A DNA stretch of 64,000 nt from Aeromicrobium chenweiae. Its GTDB lineage: Bacteria > Actinomycetota > Actinomycetes > Propionibacteriales > Nocardioidaceae. Under the pieces are notes generated by a model that did no database searches, was not told the DNA's origin, and saw nothing but the letters and a program-made list of their open reading frames with translations. A program made the position numbers and the translations under genes. The stretch spans positions 2,728,001 through 2,792,000 of the forward strand of contig NZ_CP026952.1 in NCBI RefSeq assembly GCF_003065605.1, written 5' to 3'. Shown here piece after piece: positions 1 through 9,015 of the stretch. The number at the start of each line of letters is the position of its first letter. Within the stretch, counting starts at the first letter, position 1.

Positions 1-471
1 GGCCTCGTGGACGAGATCCGGGCCGCCGGCGCGCGCATCAAGTTCATCATCGACGGCGACGTCGCCGGCGGCATCACCGCAGCGCGTCCCGACACGGGCG
101 TCGACCTGCTGGTCGGTGTCGGCGGCACCCCCGAGGGCATCATCACCGCGTGCGCGATCAAGGCGATCGGCGGCGTCATCCAGGGCAAGCTGTGGCCCAT
201 CGACGACGACGAGCGTCAGCGCGCGATCGACGCGGGCCACGACCTGGACCGTGTCCTGTCGACCAACGACCTCGTGAACGCCGACGACTGCTTCTTCGTC
301 GCGACCGGCATCACGGACGGCGAGCTGATGAACGGTGTCCGCTACGGCGCCGGCAAGGCGTACACCGAGTCCCTCGTCATGCGTTCGCGCAGCGGCACGA
401 TCCGCAAGATCACGAGCGAGCACCAGCTGGGCAAGCTCAAGGCCTACTCGGCCATCGACTACGAGCACTGA
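1..471 (+). CDS. glpX: Class II fructose-1,6-bisphosphatase (GlpX), C-terminal part
   Basis: GlpX hydrolyses fructose-1,6-bisphosphate to fructose-6-phosphate in gluconeogenesis. The visible 156 codons are the C-terminal half; the start lies before the window. Family landmarks are FIIDGDVAGG near the beginning, the glycine-rich GVGGTPEGIITACAIK segment that shapes the sugar-phosphate/metal site, and the KLWPIDDDER segment. The frame runs open from base 1 to a TGA at 469-471. In mycobacteria glpX sits next to the fumarase gene; here fumC is about 5.7 kb away, with accessory genes between. Identity is secure, and only the N-terminus is missing. Confidence 0.96.
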   Translation, partial: GLVDEIRAAGARIKFIIDGDVAGGITAARPDTGVDLLVGVGGTPEGIITACAIKAIGGVIQGKLWPIDDDERQRAIDAGHDLDRVLSTNDLVNADDCFFVATGITDGELMNGVRYGAGKAYTESLVMRSRSGTIRKITSEHQLGKLKAYSAIDYEH

Positions 472-488
472 TATGTCACCGTGGTGAG

Positions 489-1418
489 ATGACCCGGTCC
501 GGAGAGCTGTTCGCGTCGCTGCCCTCGGGCATCGACATCTGCTACGAGACGTTCGGCAGCCCCGACGATCCCGCCGTCCTGCTCATCATGGGTCTCGGCG
601 GTCCGATGGGCTGGTGGGCCACCCCGTTCTGCGAGCAGCTGGCCGAGCGTGGCTTCTTCGTCATCCGCTACGACAACCGCGACACCGGCCGCTCGACCAA
701 GCTGGCCCAGTACCGGGTGAGCCGCGCCGACATCGTCCGGGCGTTCCTGCACCTGCCCGGTCGCGCCGGGGTCACGCCGCCGTACACGCTCAGCGACATG
801 GCCGAGGACGCGATCGGGCTGCTCGACCACCTCGGCGTGGACCGCGCGAACATCGTGGGTGTCTCGATGGGCGGCATGATCGCCCAGACCATCGCGATCG
901 AGCACCCCGACCGGGCGTTGTCGTTGACGTCGATCATGTCGACCACCGGCAAGCGCACCGTCGGCTTCCAGCACCCCAAGGTCCTGCCGGTCCTGCTCTC
1001 GTCCCCGGGCAGCACCCGCGACTCGTACACGGAGCGGTCGCTCCGGGGCTCGAAGGTCATCGGCTCCCCCGCCTTCCCCTCCGAGGAGCAGGCCGAGCGT
1101 GATCGCGCGTACGAGACGTACGACCGGGGCTGGTCGGCCAGCGGGGTCCGTCGCCAGATGCTGGCCGTGCTCGCCCAGCCGGACCGCACCGCTGCGCTGG
1201 GCCGGCTCGACCTGCCGGTCGCCGTGATCCACGGGCTCAGCGATCCCCTCGTGCACCGCTCAGGCGGCAAGGCCACGGCCGACGCCATCCCCGACGCCGA
1301 GCACATCGAGATCGCGGGGATGGCGCACGACCTGCCGGCCCAGCTGTACTCCACGTACATCGAGACGATCGCCCGCACGGCGGCCCGCGCAGCACGTTCG
1401 GACGACGGCTCGCGATGA
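489..1418 (+). CDS. Alpha/beta hydrolase
   Basis: A 309-residue alpha/beta hydrolase of the aclacinomycin methylesterase (RdmC)-like type; the substrate is unknown. The oxyanion stretch LLIMGLGGPMGWW is near residue 30. The nucleophile elbow GVSMGG near residue 120 supplies the catalytic Ser, and a late GMAHDLP supplies the probable catalytic His. The ATG at 489 is chosen because the protein then begins just before the first beta strand; upstream in-frame sequence overlaps glpX and has no family character. Its stop overlaps the next start (ATGA), so the two genes are probably co-transcribed. Confidence 0.88.
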   Translation: MTRSGELFASLPSGIDICYETFGSPDDPAVLLIMGLGGPMGWWATPFCEQLAERGFFVIRYDNRDTGRSTKLAQYRVSRADIVRAFLHLPGRAGVTPPYTLSDMAEDAIGLLDHLGVDRANIVGVSMGGMIAQTIAIEHPDRALSLTSIMSTTGKRTVGFQHPKVLPVLLSSPGSTRDSYTERSLRGSKVIGSPAFPSEEQAERDRAYETYDRGWSASGVRRQMLAVLAQPDRTAALGRLDLPVAVIHGLSDPLVHRSGGKATADAIPDAEHIEIAGMAHDLPAQLYSTYIETIARTAARAARSDDGSR

Positions 1419-2059
1419 GGCACAACCCGGAGTACGCCACCGACGACGAGCGGGTCGTGCGGCGGCTCATCGCGGAGAACCCGTGGGGCATGATCGTCAG
1501 TCACCACGACGGCGACCTGGTGGCCTCGCACTACCCGATGCTGCTCGACGAGGACGCCGAACAGCTCACGATCCTCACGCACGTGGGCCGTCCCGACGAG
1601 CAGATCCACGGTCTCGGCGAGAGCGAGGTCCTGCTGGTCTTCCAGGGACCTCACGGCTACGTCTCGCCCAGCTGGTACGCCCCCGGGTCGAGCAGGATCC
1701 CGACCTGGAACTTCAGCACGGTGCACTGTCACGGCACACCGCAGGTGCTCAGCGACGAGGAGAACCTCGCCGTCCTGACCCGGCTCACCGCGCACTTCGA
1801 GCAGCGCGTCGAGGAACCGATGTGGCTCGACCAGGAGTCGGGCGCACAGGTCGCGAAGGGCACGGTGGGCCTGCGGATCCCGATCGACCGGTTCACGACC
1901 AAGGTCAAGATGAGCCAGGACAAGGACCCGGTCTCGGTGCAGAGCGTCATCGACCACCTGCGCGCGCCGGGTCCGTACCACCAGCCGTACCTCGCCGACG
2001 ACATGGAGCGCGCCCGCGCGGAGCACATCGGTCACGCACCTGCGGAACCAGAGGACTGA
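1415..2059 (+). CDS. PaiB-type FMN-binding protein
   Basis: A 214-residue protein of the PaiB/FMN-binding negative regulator family, related to split-barrel flavin proteins. Recognisable parts are the N-terminal NPWGMIVSHHDGDLVASHYP, the central GPHGYVSPSWY and VPTWNF-like (IPTWNFSTVH) segments, and a C-terminal region with VGLRIPIDRFTTKVKMSQ. In Bacillus the pai locus represses sporulation and protease genes; the role in actinomycetes is unclear. It starts inside the stop of the upstream hydrolase gene (ATGA), implying translational coupling. It could equally be an FMN-dependent enzyme rather than a regulator. Confidence 0.88.
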   Translation: MRHNPEYATDDERVVRRLIAENPWGMIVSHHDGDLVASHYPMLLDEDAEQLTILTHVGRPDEQIHGLGESEVLLVFQGPHGYVSPSWYAPGSSRIPTWNFSTVHCHGTPQVLSDEENLAVLTRLTAHFEQRVEEPMWLDQESGAQVAKGTVGLRIPIDRFTTKVKMSQDKDPVSVQSVIDHLRAPGPYHQPYLADDMERARAEHIGHAPAEPED

Positions 2060-2079
2060 TCTCTCCGCACCTGATCCTC

Positions 2080-2085
2080 TACGAT
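2080..2085 (+). promoter_or_regulatory. -10 element of the molybdate operon (leaderless)
   Basis: TACGAT fits the TANNNT -10 pattern and lies 7 nt before the ATG at 2093. No Shine-Dalgarno sequence is present, so transcription probably starts at or next to the start codon. This is a pattern call, not a measured start. Confidence 0.5.
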
Positions 2086-2092
2086 CGGTTGT

Positions 2093-2497
2093 ATGACGCA
2101 GATACGGATCTCGGACGCTGCGCGGTTCCTCGGAGTCAGTGACGACACCGTCCGCCGGTGGATCAGCGGCGGCGCCCTCACCTCCGTCCCTGACGCGTCC
2201 GGCCGCATGGCGATCGAGGGCCGGGAGCTCGCGGCCTTCGCGCAGGAGCAGGCGCGCTCCCTCACCGGCCCGGCCGGCCACGCCAGCTCTGCGCGCAACC
2301 GGTTCGTCGGTCTCGTGACGGCGGTCAAGGCCGACACGGTGATGGCGCAGGTCGAGATGCAGTGCGGCCCGTTCCGGGTGGTGTCGCTCATGAGCAGCGA
2401 GGCGGTCGACGAGCTCGGGCTCGAGCCGGGGTCGGTCGCGGTGGCGGTCATCAAGTCGACCAACGTCATCATCGAGTCGCTGGAGACGTCGACATGA
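2093..2497 (+). CDS. Molybdate-responsive HTH-TOBE protein heading modABC
   Basis: A 134-residue two-domain protein. Residues 1-55 form a MerR/excisionase-type helix-turn-helix ([20 protein letters not shown]). Residues 65-134 form a single TOBE/Mop domain ([20 protein letters not shown] onward), the fold that binds molybdate or tungstate. It is best read as a small molybdate-sensing regulator or storage protein. It overlaps modA by 4 bp, so it is the first gene of the operon and may control its own promoter. HTH-Mop proteins next to modABC are common in actinomycetes and Clostridia. Whether it activates or represses cannot be told from sequence. Confidence 0.88.
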   Translation: MTQIRISDAARFLGVSDDTVRRWISGGALTSVPDASGRMAIEGRELAAFAQEQARSLTGPAGHASSARNRFVGLVTAVKADTVMAQVEMQCGPFRVVSLMSSEAVDELGLEPGSVAVAVIKSTNVIIESLETST

Positions 2498-3249
2498 GGT
2501 GGCTGCTGGCGGCCGGCCTGCTCCTGACGAGCCTGACGGCGTGCGGCTCGTCCACCGCGGACGACGACGGCGACGGCCGGGCGCTGACGGTCTACGCGGC
2601 GGCCTCGCTGAAGACGTCGTTCACCGAGCTGGGCCACCGCTTCGAGGACGCCCACCCGGGCACCACGGTGTCGTTCAGCTTCGCCGGCTCGTCCGACCTC
2701 GTCGCCCAGCTCCAGCAGGGCGGCCCCGCCGACGTGCTCGCGACGGCCGACACCGCGAACATGTCCACGGCCGCCGACGACGGCCTCGTCGACGGCGACC
2801 CGGTCGGCTTCGCGGCCAACACGCTGGAGATCGTGACCCCGCGGGGCAACCCGGCCGGGGTCGACTCGATCGACGACCTCGCGGATCCCGACCTGCAGGT
2901 CGTGCTGTGCGCACCCGCCGTGCCGTGCGGGGCCGCGGCCCGGGACGTCGAGAAGGCAGCCGGTGTCGACGTCTCCCCCGTCAGCGAGGAGCAGTCGGTG
3001 ACCGACGTGCTCAACAAGGTCGCGACCGGCGAGGCGGACGCCGGCCTGGTCTACGTCACGGACGTCCGAGCTGCCGGGGACTCGGTCGTCGGCGTGCCGT
3101 TCGCCGAGTCCGCCACAGTCGTGAACAGCTACCCGATCGCCGCGCTGGCAGCGAGCCGCGACACCGACCTGGCCAGGACGTTCGTCGACTTCGTCACCGG
3201 CCCGACAGGGCGTGCCGTCCTCGACGACGCCGGCTTCGCGAGGCCCTAG
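2494..3249 (+). CDS. modA: Molybdate ABC transporter substrate-binding lipoprotein ModA
   Basis: A 251-residue periplasmic-type binding protein, anchored as a lipoprotein. The signal peptide ends in the lipobox LTAC with the modified Cys at residue 17. The mature protein begins [17 protein letters not shown], the ModA signature with the oxyanion-contacting serines, followed by [21 protein letters not shown] and the conserved [12 protein letters not shown] near the C-terminus. It captures molybdate or tungstate for ModBC. The ATG at 2494 overlaps the stop of the regulator gene and gives the full signal peptide. It feeds the Mo-cofactor enzymes of the cell, including the nitrate reductase encoded at 39-43 kb. 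Confidence 0.95.
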   Translation: MRWLLAAGLLLTSLTACGSSTADDDGDGRALTVYAAASLKTSFTELGHRFEDAHPGTTVSFSFAGSSDLVAQLQQGGPADVLATADTANMSTAADDGLVDGDPVGFAANTLEIVTPRGNPAGVDSIDDLADPDLQVVLCAPAVPCGAAARDVEKAAGVDVSPVSEEQSVTDVLNKVATGEADAGLVYVTDVRAAGDSVVGVPFAESATVVNSYPIAALAASRDTDLARTFVDFVTGPTGRAVLDDAGFARP

Positions 3250-3251
3250 AC

Positions 3252-4046
3252 ATGCCTTCGGCCCAGCAGCACTCCGGCGTCCCCCGGTGGGTGTTCGTCC
3301 CCGCGGCGGCGGGGGCGGCGTTCATCGTCCTGCCGCTCGTGGCGCTCGCGACCCGGGTGGAGTGGGACCGTTTCTTGTCCCTGATCGGCTCGGACTCCTC
3401 GCAGGCTGCACTCTGGCTGAGCCTGCGCACGTCGGCCGCAAGCACCGTGCTCTGCGTCCTGCTCGGGGTGCCGATGGCCCTCGTGCTCGCGCGGACGTCC
3501 TTCCGCGGGCAGTCCGCGCTGCGGTCCGTCGTGCTGCTTCCACTGGTCCTGCCGCCGGTCGTGGGCGGCATCGCGCTGCTCTACACGTTCGGGCGCAAGG
3601 GCCTGCTCGGCGAGAGCCTGGACGTCCTCGGCTGGCAGATCGCCTTCTCGACCACCGCGGTGGTCATCGCCCAGACCTTCGTCTCGCTGCCGTTCATGGT
3701 CGTGAGCCTCGAGGGGACGCTGCGCACCGCCGGCCAGCAGTACGAGGTCGTCGCGGCGACCCTCGGCGCCCGGCCCACCACCGTCCTGCGCCGGGTGACG
3801 CTGCCGCTGGTGCTCCCCGGGCTGGCCGCCGGGGCGGTGCTGTCCTTCGCCCGGGCACTGGGCGAGTTCGGGGCGACCATCACGTTCGCCGGGAGCCTGG
3901 AGGGCGTCACCCGGACCCTGCCGCTGGAGATCTACCTGCAGCGCGAGAGCGACCCGGACGCCGCGGTGGCGCTGTCGCTGCTGCTGGTCGTCGTCGCGGT
4001 CCTCGTCATCGGGCTCGTCCGTGGCGGACGGGGGGCGACGGCGTGA
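3252..4046 (+). CDS. modB: Molybdate ABC transporter permease ModB
   Basis: A 264-residue integral membrane permease with about six hydrophobic segments. The ABC-permease EAA loop is visible as [23 protein letters not shown] near residue 175, followed by the typical [17 protein letters not shown] motif of ModB/CysU permeases. The ATG at 3252 follows the modA stop by 2 nt. The stop overlaps the modC start, and the three genes form one tightly coupled operon. Two copies should assemble with two ModC subunits and receive molybdate from ModA. Confidence 0.95.
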   Translation: MPSAQQHSGVPRWVFVPAAAGAAFIVLPLVALATRVEWDRFLSLIGSDSSQAALWLSLRTSAASTVLCVLLGVPMALVLARTSFRGQSALRSVVLLPLVLPPVVGGIALLYTFGRKGLLGESLDVLGWQIAFSTTAVVIAQTFVSLPFMVVSLEGTLRTAGQQYEVVAATLGARPTTVLRRVTLPLVLPGLAAGAVLSFARALGEFGATITFAGSLEGVTRTLPLEIYLQRESDPDAAVALSLLLVVVAVLVIGLVRGGRGATA

Positions 4047-5089
4047 CCCTGCACCTGGACGCCACGGTCACCGCCCGCGACGTACGACTGACGTTCGACC
4101 TCGCCCCCGGCGAGACCGTCGCCGTCCTGGGTCCCAACGGATCGGGCAAGTCAACGCTGCTGGCCGCGATCGCCGGCATCCTGCGTCCCGATGCCGGTGC
4201 GGCGACGCTCGACGGCACCTGCCTGTTCGACGTCGCCGCCGGCACCTGGCGTCCGCCGCACGCCCGCGGCACGGCCCTGCTCGCGCAGGACCCGCTGCTC
4301 TTCCCGCACCTGAACGTCCTGGACAACGTCGCGTTCGGACCACGCAGCGCAGGTCGCTCGCGGAGCGAGTCGCGCACCCTCGCCCGCACCTGGCTGGCCG
4401 AGGTCGACGCCGAGGAGCTCGCCGACCGCCGGCCGGCCCGGCTGTCCGGCGGCCAGGCCCAACGGGTGGCGATCGCCCGAGCGCTGGCGGCCGAGCCGCG
4501 GCTGCTGCTGCTCGACGAGCCCATGGCCGCCCTCGACGTCACGGTCGTGCCCGCGATGCGGCAGGTGCTCAAGCGGGTGCTGGCGGGACGCAGCGCGGTC
4601 GTCGTCACCCACGACGTCCTCGACGCGCTGCTCCTCGCGGACCGGGTCGTGGTGATGGAGGGGGGACGCGTCGCGGAGTCCGGCCCGGCCAGGGACGTGC
4701 TGGCACGTCCGCGCAGCACCTTCGCCGCGGGCATCGCGGGGCTCAACCTGGCCCGCGGTGTCGTGGAGGACGGTGGCGTCCGCACGCCGAGCGGGCTGCT
4801 GGTCGCGGGCCTGCACGGCGACGACCCCGTGCCCGAGCGAGCGGCGGCGGTCGCGGTGTTCAGCCCCAGCGCCGTCAGCGTCCATCTCGAGCGTCCCGGC
4901 GGCAGCCCCCGCAACGTGCTCGCCACGACGGTCCGCGAGCTGGAGCCGCACGGGTCCCAGGTGCGGGTGCAGACCGACGAGCTGAGCGCCGAGGTGACCG
5001 CCCCGGTCGTGGCCGAGCTCGACCTGGTGCCCGGGACGCCGGTGTTCCTCGCGGTCAAGGCGAGCGAGGTCTCGATCTACGCAGCCTGA
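4043..5089 (+). CDS. modC: Molybdate ABC transporter ATPase ModC
   Basis: A 348-residue ATPase. Residues 1-230 form the ABC domain: Walker [10 protein letters not shown]-loop [21 protein letters not shown], signature [15 protein letters not shown], Walker [13 protein letters not shown], and H-loop VVVTHD. All catalytic residues are intact. The C-terminal part contains a TOBE-like domain ([20 protein letters not shown]) that may bind molybdate and regulate transport. The GTG at 4043 overlaps the modB stop (GTGA) and gives a normal short N-terminus; the longer open frame upstream overlaps modB and is not coding. It ends the operon. Confidence 0.95.
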   Translation: MTLHLDATVTARDVRLTFDLAPGETVAVLGPNGSGKSTLLAAIAGILRPDAGAATLDGTCLFDVAAGTWRPPHARGTALLAQDPLLFPHLNVLDNVAFGPRSAGRSRSESRTLARTWLAEVDAEELADRRPARLSGGQAQRVAIARALAAEPRLLLLDEPMAALDVTVVPAMRQVLKRVLAGRSAVVVTHDVLDALLLADRVVVMEGGRVAESGPARDVLARPRSTFAAGIAGLNLARGVVEDGGVRTPSGLLVAGLHGDDPVPERAAAVAVFSPSAVSVHLERPGGSPRNVLATTVRELEPHGSQVRVQTDELSAEVTAPVVAELDLVPGTPVFLAVKASEVSIYAA

Positions 5090-5097
5090 GCCCGGGG

Positions 5098-5511
5098 TCA
5101 GGCGCGGGTGAGCACCGTGGTCATCGTGTAGTCCTTCGCCGGACCGGTCACGTCCCACCTGACGTCCCACCGGTCCGGGTCGACCACCTCGACGCGGCCG
5201 ACGTACGTGTCGGGGGCGCACGGGTGGACGACCTCGTCCCCGGGGGCCCACGGGTGGAAGTCGCGGCCGTCCTCGAACGTCACGAACCACGCGCCGTCGC
5301 GCAGCTCGACGAACAGCACCCGGCTGACCGGCAGCACCAGCTCGCCCGTCCGCAGCGTCCCCTGCTCGCTCCAGCGCACGCGACCGTCCGCCTCCAGCGC
5401 GAGATCGGTGGTGCCCTCGACCGTCGACCGCTCCGACTTCAGCCGGTCGTCGATCGTGCGGGCCATCGTCCAGGCGCCGGTCAGCGCGGTCGGGGCGGGA
5501 GCAGGAGGCAC
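5098..5511 (-). CDS. DUF6314 family protein
   Basis: A 137-residue cytoplasmic protein of the DUF6314 family, function unknown. It starts with a LTGAWTMARTIDDR strand and has the family hallmarks FEDGRDFHPW and HPCAPDTYVGRVEV. The pattern of alternating strands ending in DVTGPAKDYTMTTVLTR suggests a lipocalin-like beta barrel (inference). The GTG at 5511 is supported by a -10 element 6 nt upstream. The gene is convergent with modC and divergent from the methyltransferase-like gene at 5546. Confidence 0.78.
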   Translation of the reverse strand: MPPAPAPTALTGAWTMARTIDDRLKSERSTVEGTTDLALEADGRVRWSEQGTLRTGELVLPVSRVLFVELRDGAWFVTFEDGRDFHPWAPGDEVVHPCAPDTYVGRVEVVDPDRWDVRWDVTGPAKDYTMTTVLTRA

Positions 5512-5517
5512 GAGTCC

Positions 5518-5523
5518 ACCCTA
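5518..5523 (-). promoter_or_regulatory. -10 element for the DUF6314 gene (leaderless)
   Basis: On the minus strand TAGGGT lies 6 nt before the GTG at 5511, with no Shine-Dalgarno sequence. It sits back to back with the plus-strand -10 at 5534, leaving only 34 bp between the two genes. Confidence 0.5.
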
Positions 5524-5533
5524 GGACGGCGGC

Positions 5534-5539
5534 TATCGT
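5534..5539 (+). promoter_or_regulatory. -10 element for the spermidine-synthase-like gene (leaderless)
   Basis: TATCGT lies 6 nt before the ATG at 5546, with no Shine-Dalgarno sequence. The identical hexamer recurs before fumC at 6172. Confidence 0.52.
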
Positions 5540-5545
5540 GACGGC

Positions 5546-6187
5546 ATGACCGGTGCGACCTGGCGTCGTCGCGACGACGGCGCAACCGAGCTGCGTGTGA
5601 ACGGCGTCTTCGTGATGGACGACCGCGAGACCTCGTCCGAGCGGGAGCTGGCCCGTCAGGTCGTCGACCTCGGTGCGGCGGAGATCCTCGTCGGCGGCCT
5701 CGGGCTCGGCTACACGCTGCGCGAGCTCCTGGCCGCGGACACCGTCGGGCGGGTCGTGGTCGCCGAGCTGCAGCCCGAGATCGCGGGCTGGATGCGTGAC
5801 GGGACGCTGCCGGGAGCCGACCTGCTCGCCGACGCCCGCACCGAGCTCGTCCTGGACGACGTGCGCACGGTGGTCGCCGACCAGCCGCCCGCCTCGCTCG
5901 ACGCGATCGTGCTCGACGTCGACAACGGCCCGGACTTCCTCGTCCACGAGGCGAACTCCGGGGTCTACGAGTCGACGTTCGTGCGCACCTGCGCGGAGCG
6001 ACTGCGCCCGGACGGGCACCTGTGCGTGTGGTCGATGGACGACTCCCCCGCCCTGCTGGACGCGCTGGCCGCGGCGTTCGAGGACGTGGCGACGCGGAGC
6101 ATCCCCGTCCGGCTGCAGGACCGCGACGAGCGCTACTGGATCCTCACGGGCTCCCGGCCCACCGGCAGCGCTATCGTGCGGGCATGA
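5546..6187 (+). CDS. Spermidine synthase-like (class I methyltransferase fold) protein
   Basis: A 213-residue protein with the nucleotide-binding fold of spermidine synthases and SAM methyltransferases. The glycine motif is [17 protein letters not shown], followed by [10 protein letters not shown] (acidic end of strand 2), [10 protein letters not shown] and [16 protein letters not shown], the last typical of polyamine-synthase-like proteins. It lacks the N-terminal hairpin domain of true spermidine synthase and is shorter than the usual 280-300 residues, so polyamine synthesis is not assured. Its stop overlaps the fumC start (ATGA), though fumC also has its own promoter inside this gene. Confidence 0.8.
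   Translation: MTGATWRRRDDGATELRVNGVFVMDDRETSSERELARQVVDLGAAEILVGGLGLGYTLRELLAADTVGRVVVAELQPEIAGWMRDGTLPGADLLADARTELVLDDVRTVVADQPPASLDAIVLDVDNGPDFLVHEANSGVYESTFVRTCAERLRPDGHLCVWSMDDSPALLDALAAAFEDVATRSIPVRLQDRDERYWILTGSRPTGSAIVRA
6172..6177 (+). promoter_or_regulatory. -10 element for fumC inside the upstream gene (leaderless)
   Basis: TATCGT sits within the last codons of the upstream gene, 6 nt before the fumC ATG at 6184. fumC may therefore be transcribed both from here and by readthrough. Confidence 0.48.
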
Positions 6188-7569
6188 CCGAATACCGCAT
6201 CGAGCACGACACCATGGGCGAGGTCCGCGTCCCCGCCGACGCCCTCTGGCGCGCCCAGACCCAGCGAGCCGTCGAGAACTTCCCGATCTCCGGCACCCCC
6301 ATCGAGTCCGCCCAGATCCGCGCCCTGGCGCAGATCAAGGCCGCCTGCGCGAAGGCCAACGCCGAGCTCGGCATCCTCGACCAGGACGTCGCCGACGCGA
6401 TCATCGCGGCCGCCGACGAGGTCTCGACCGGCGCGCACGACGCACACTTCCCGATCGACGTCTTCCAGACCGGGTCGGGCACGTCGAGCAACATGAACAC
6501 CAACGAGGTCATCGCGACCCTCGCCACGAAGGCGCTGGGCAAGGACGTCCACCCCAACGACCACGTCAACGCCTCGCAGTCGAGCAACGACGTCTTCCCG
6601 ACGTCGATCCACGTCGCCGCGACCGCGTCCGCGACCAACGAGCTGATCCCCGCGCTCGACCACCTCGCGACGTCGCTCGAGGCGAAGGCGCAGGAGTTCG
6701 CGAGCGTCGTGAAGTCCGGCCGCACCCACCTGATGGACGCCACGCCCGTCACGCTGGGCCAGGAGTTCGGCGGCTACGCCGCGCAGATCCGCCGCGGCAT
6801 CCAGCGCGTCGAGGCCTCCCTCCCGCGTACGGCCGAGGTCCCCCTCGGCGGCACGGCGGTCGGCACCGGCATCAACACGCCGATCGGCTTCCCGCAGCGC
6901 GTCATCGAGATCCTCGCCGCCAACACCGGCCTGCCGATCACCGAGGCCGTCGACCACTTCGAGGCGCAGAGCGCGCGCGACGGCCTGGTCGAGATGTCCG
7001 GCCAGCTGCGCACGATCGCGGTCAGCCTGACGAAGATCTGCAACGACCTGCGCTGGATGGGCTCGGGCCCCCGCACGGGCCTCGGCGAGATCGCCCTGCC
7101 CGACCTGCAGCCCGGCTCGAGCATCATGCCCGGCAAGGTCAACCCGGTCCTGCCCGAGGCGACGCTCATGGTGGCCGCCCAGGTCATCGGCAACGACGCC
7201 ACGATCGCGACCGCGGGAGCGTCCGGCTCGTTCGAGCTCAACGTCATGCTGCCGGTCATCGGCCGCAACATCCTGGAGTCGATGCGCCTGCTCGGCAACG
7301 CCTCGCGCGTCCTCGCCGATCGCTGCATCGACGGCATCACGGCCAACGTGGAGCGCTGCCTCGAGCTCGCCGAGTCGTCCCCGTCGGTCGTCACCCCGCT
7401 CAACCGGCACATCGGCTACGAGAACGCCGCCAAGATCGCCAAGCAGGCGGTCAAGGAGCAGAAGACGATCCGTCAGGTCGTCATCGAGTCCGGCTACGTC
7501 GAGCGCGGCGACATCTCCGAGGCCGACCTCGACCAGGCCCTGGACGTCATGAGCATGACCCACCCCTGA
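6184..7569 (+). CDS. fumC: Fumarate hydratase class II (FumC)
   Basis: A 461-residue fumarase that reversibly hydrates fumarate to L-malate in the TCA cycle; it is homotetrameric and needs no iron-sulphur cluster. The aspartase/fumarase signature [11 protein letters not shown] near residue 315 contains the catalytic Ser region. Other conserved blocks are [28 protein letters not shown] and [16 protein letters not shown]. Length and sequence are normal. It is part of the conserved glpX-fum neighbourhood known from mycobacteria. Downstream lies a 21-bp repeat array and then a convergent gene. Confidence 0.97.
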   Translation: MTEYRIEHDTMGEVRVPADALWRAQTQRAVENFPISGTPIESAQIRALAQIKAACAKANAELGILDQDVADAIIAAADEVSTGAHDAHFPIDVFQTGSGTSSNMNTNEVIATLATKALGKDVHPNDHVNASQSSNDVFPTSIHVAATASATNELIPALDHLATSLEAKAQEFASVVKSGRTHLMDATPVTLGQEFGGYAAQIRRGIQRVEASLPRTAEVPLGGTAVGTGINTPIGFPQRVIEILAANTGLPITEAVDHFEAQSARDGLVEMSGQLRTIAVSLTKICNDLRWMGSGPRTGLGEIALPDLQPGSSIMPGKVNPVLPEATLMVAAQVIGNDATIATAGASGSFELNVMLPVIGRNILESMRLLGNASRVLADRCIDGITANVERCLELAESSPSVVTPLNRHIGYENAAKIAKQAVKEQKTIRQVVIESGYVERGDISEADLDQALDVMSMTHP

Positions 7570-7583
7570 CGCCACCCTCCCGT

Positions 7584-7702
7584 CCGCTGACGGGAGAGTT
7601 AGGTCCGCCCACGGGAGAGTTGGGTTCCCTGACGGGAGACCTAAGTTCTCCCCTCAGCGGGCGGAAACCTCCCCTCAGCGGACGGGGGGCTCCCCTCAGC
7701 GG
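7584..7702. repeat. Array A: 21-bp units, three forward then three inverted
   Basis: Three forward units begin at 7584, 7605 and 7626 (core CCGCTGACGGGAGA). Three inverted units end at 7660, 7681 and 7702 (core CTCCCCTCAGCGG). Every step is exactly 21 bp. The halves mirror each other about 7643: start plus end is 15286 for each pair. The RNA or single strand could fold into a 119-nt stacked hairpin. It fills the gap between convergent fumC and the DUF2079 gene and overlaps the latter's stop codon. It may serve as a bidirectional terminator, but the strict period is more than a terminator needs. Confidence 0.85.
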
Positions 7703-9015
7703 CGTCGGGCCAGCTTGTAGCCGTTCTGGTCGTAGACGAGCTCGTACCTGCCGCCGTGGGCCCGCTCGGCGTACGCGACCACGTCCTCGGGCGAGCCGAC
7801 GCCGGCAGCCAGGTCGAACAGGACGTACTCGGGCTTCGCGTCGCCGACCGTCCCGAGCCAGTACACGGTGTGGTCGGTGACCAGGTGGTTCAGCAGCCCG
7901 ATGTCCGCCTCCACGCTGGCCCCCTTCGGCACCAACGACAGCACCGTCCGGGCGCTGTCGGCACGTGGCGGCTCGTCATACGTCGCGGGGTCCGCCAGCG
8001 CTGCGACGGGCGAGCCGACCATCAGGAAGCCGCTGACCACGACGCCCCCGACCGTGGCCCACTGCAGCCACGGCTGCCGGACCATGGCATCGATCATCGC
8101 GACGAAGACGATAGGCATCAGCACGAGCGAGTAGTGGTACTCGGTGCCCCAGTAGAACGGCACGTCGTTCACGAACCGGCCCACCAGCGTCGGCACGGCC
8201 AGCAGCACCCAGGGCGAGCCCAGCGCCGCGAGGCCCGTGATCGCCAGCGTCAGCAGCACCGTCGCGGCCTTGCGGTCGAGCTGGTCCAGCAGCGTCGTGA
8301 GCAGACCGCGGTCGCCCAAGGTCGAGTGGGTGTACTCCCCCGACGCGTTGACCGCCGGGATCACGACCAGGACGACGAGCGCGGAGGCCAGCACGCCCAC
8401 GGCCGCCAGCACGAGGCCCTTGCGGCGCTCGCCGGCCAGCCAGAGCACCGCGCCGATGACGGCGACGGTCAGGCCGAGGTCCTCCTTGACCAGCAGGAGC
8501 GGCAGGGACCACCACACGACCCGGTCGAAGCGGCGGTCGACGTACGCGGTGCCGGCCAGCGCCAGCAGCGGTGCGGCGAAGGCAACCTCGTGGAAGTCCG
8601 CCTCCACCGCCGACTGAAGACCGAACGACAAGCCGTACGAGACGCCGATCGCGAGGCCCACGAGCGTCCCCAGCCGGCGCATCGCCAGCACCGCGATCAG
8701 GTAGATCGAGATCGCGATCAGGACGACCTGCGCCAGCAGCACGGTCTGGGCGGACGGGAAGATCCGGTAGAACGGGGCGATCAGCGCCGTGACCGGCGAG
8801 AAGTGGTCGCCGAAGATGTTGTAGCCCGGGCCCTTCACGTCCGAGACCGGTGCGCCGAGCGCCGCGTAGCTCTTGACGACCTGCTCGAAGATCGCGTTGT
8901 CGAACGAGCTGATCGTGAACCGGTCGAACCGGATCAGCGTCACCGCTCCGTACGCGATCGCGCAGGCCAGGGTCAGCGCCCCGGCGAGCGCGTGCTGGAA
9001 GCGGCTGGCGGTCAT
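7696..9015 (-). CDS. DUF2079 polytopic membrane protein
   Basis: A 439-residue membrane protein of the DUF2079 family, with about nine hydrophobic helices after a short N-terminus. The family motif FDNAIFEQVVKSYAALG follows the first helix, then GDHFSPVTALIAPFYRIFPS. The fold resembles GT-C type glycosyltransferases, but no activity is established. The C-terminal 90 residues are soluble and lie outside the membrane part. The ATG at 9015 overlaps the stop of the ABC ATPase gene, so it is the last gene of that operon. Its stop codon lies inside the last unit of repeat array A. Confidence 0.85.
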   Translation of the reverse strand: MTASRFQHALAGALTLACAIAYGAVTLIRFDRFTISSFDNAIFEQVVKSYAALGAPVSDVKGPGYNIFGDHFSPVTALIAPFYRIFPSAQTVLLAQVVLIAISIYLIAVLAMRRLGTLVGLAIGVSYGLSFGLQSAVEADFHEVAFAAPLLALAGTAYVDRRFDRVVWWSLPLLLVKEDLGLTVAVIGAVLWLAGERRKGLVLAAVGVLASALVVLVVIPAVNASGEYTHSTLGDRGLLTTLLDQLDRKAATVLLTLAITGLAALGSPWVLLAVPTLVGRFVNDVPFYWGTEYHYSLVLMPIVFVAMIDAMVRQPWLQWATVGGVVVSGFLMVGSPVAALADPATYDEPPRADSARTVLSLVPKGASVEADIGLLNHLVTDHTVYWLGTVGDAKPEYVLFDLAAGVGSPEDVVAYAERAHGGRYELVYDQNGYKLARRR

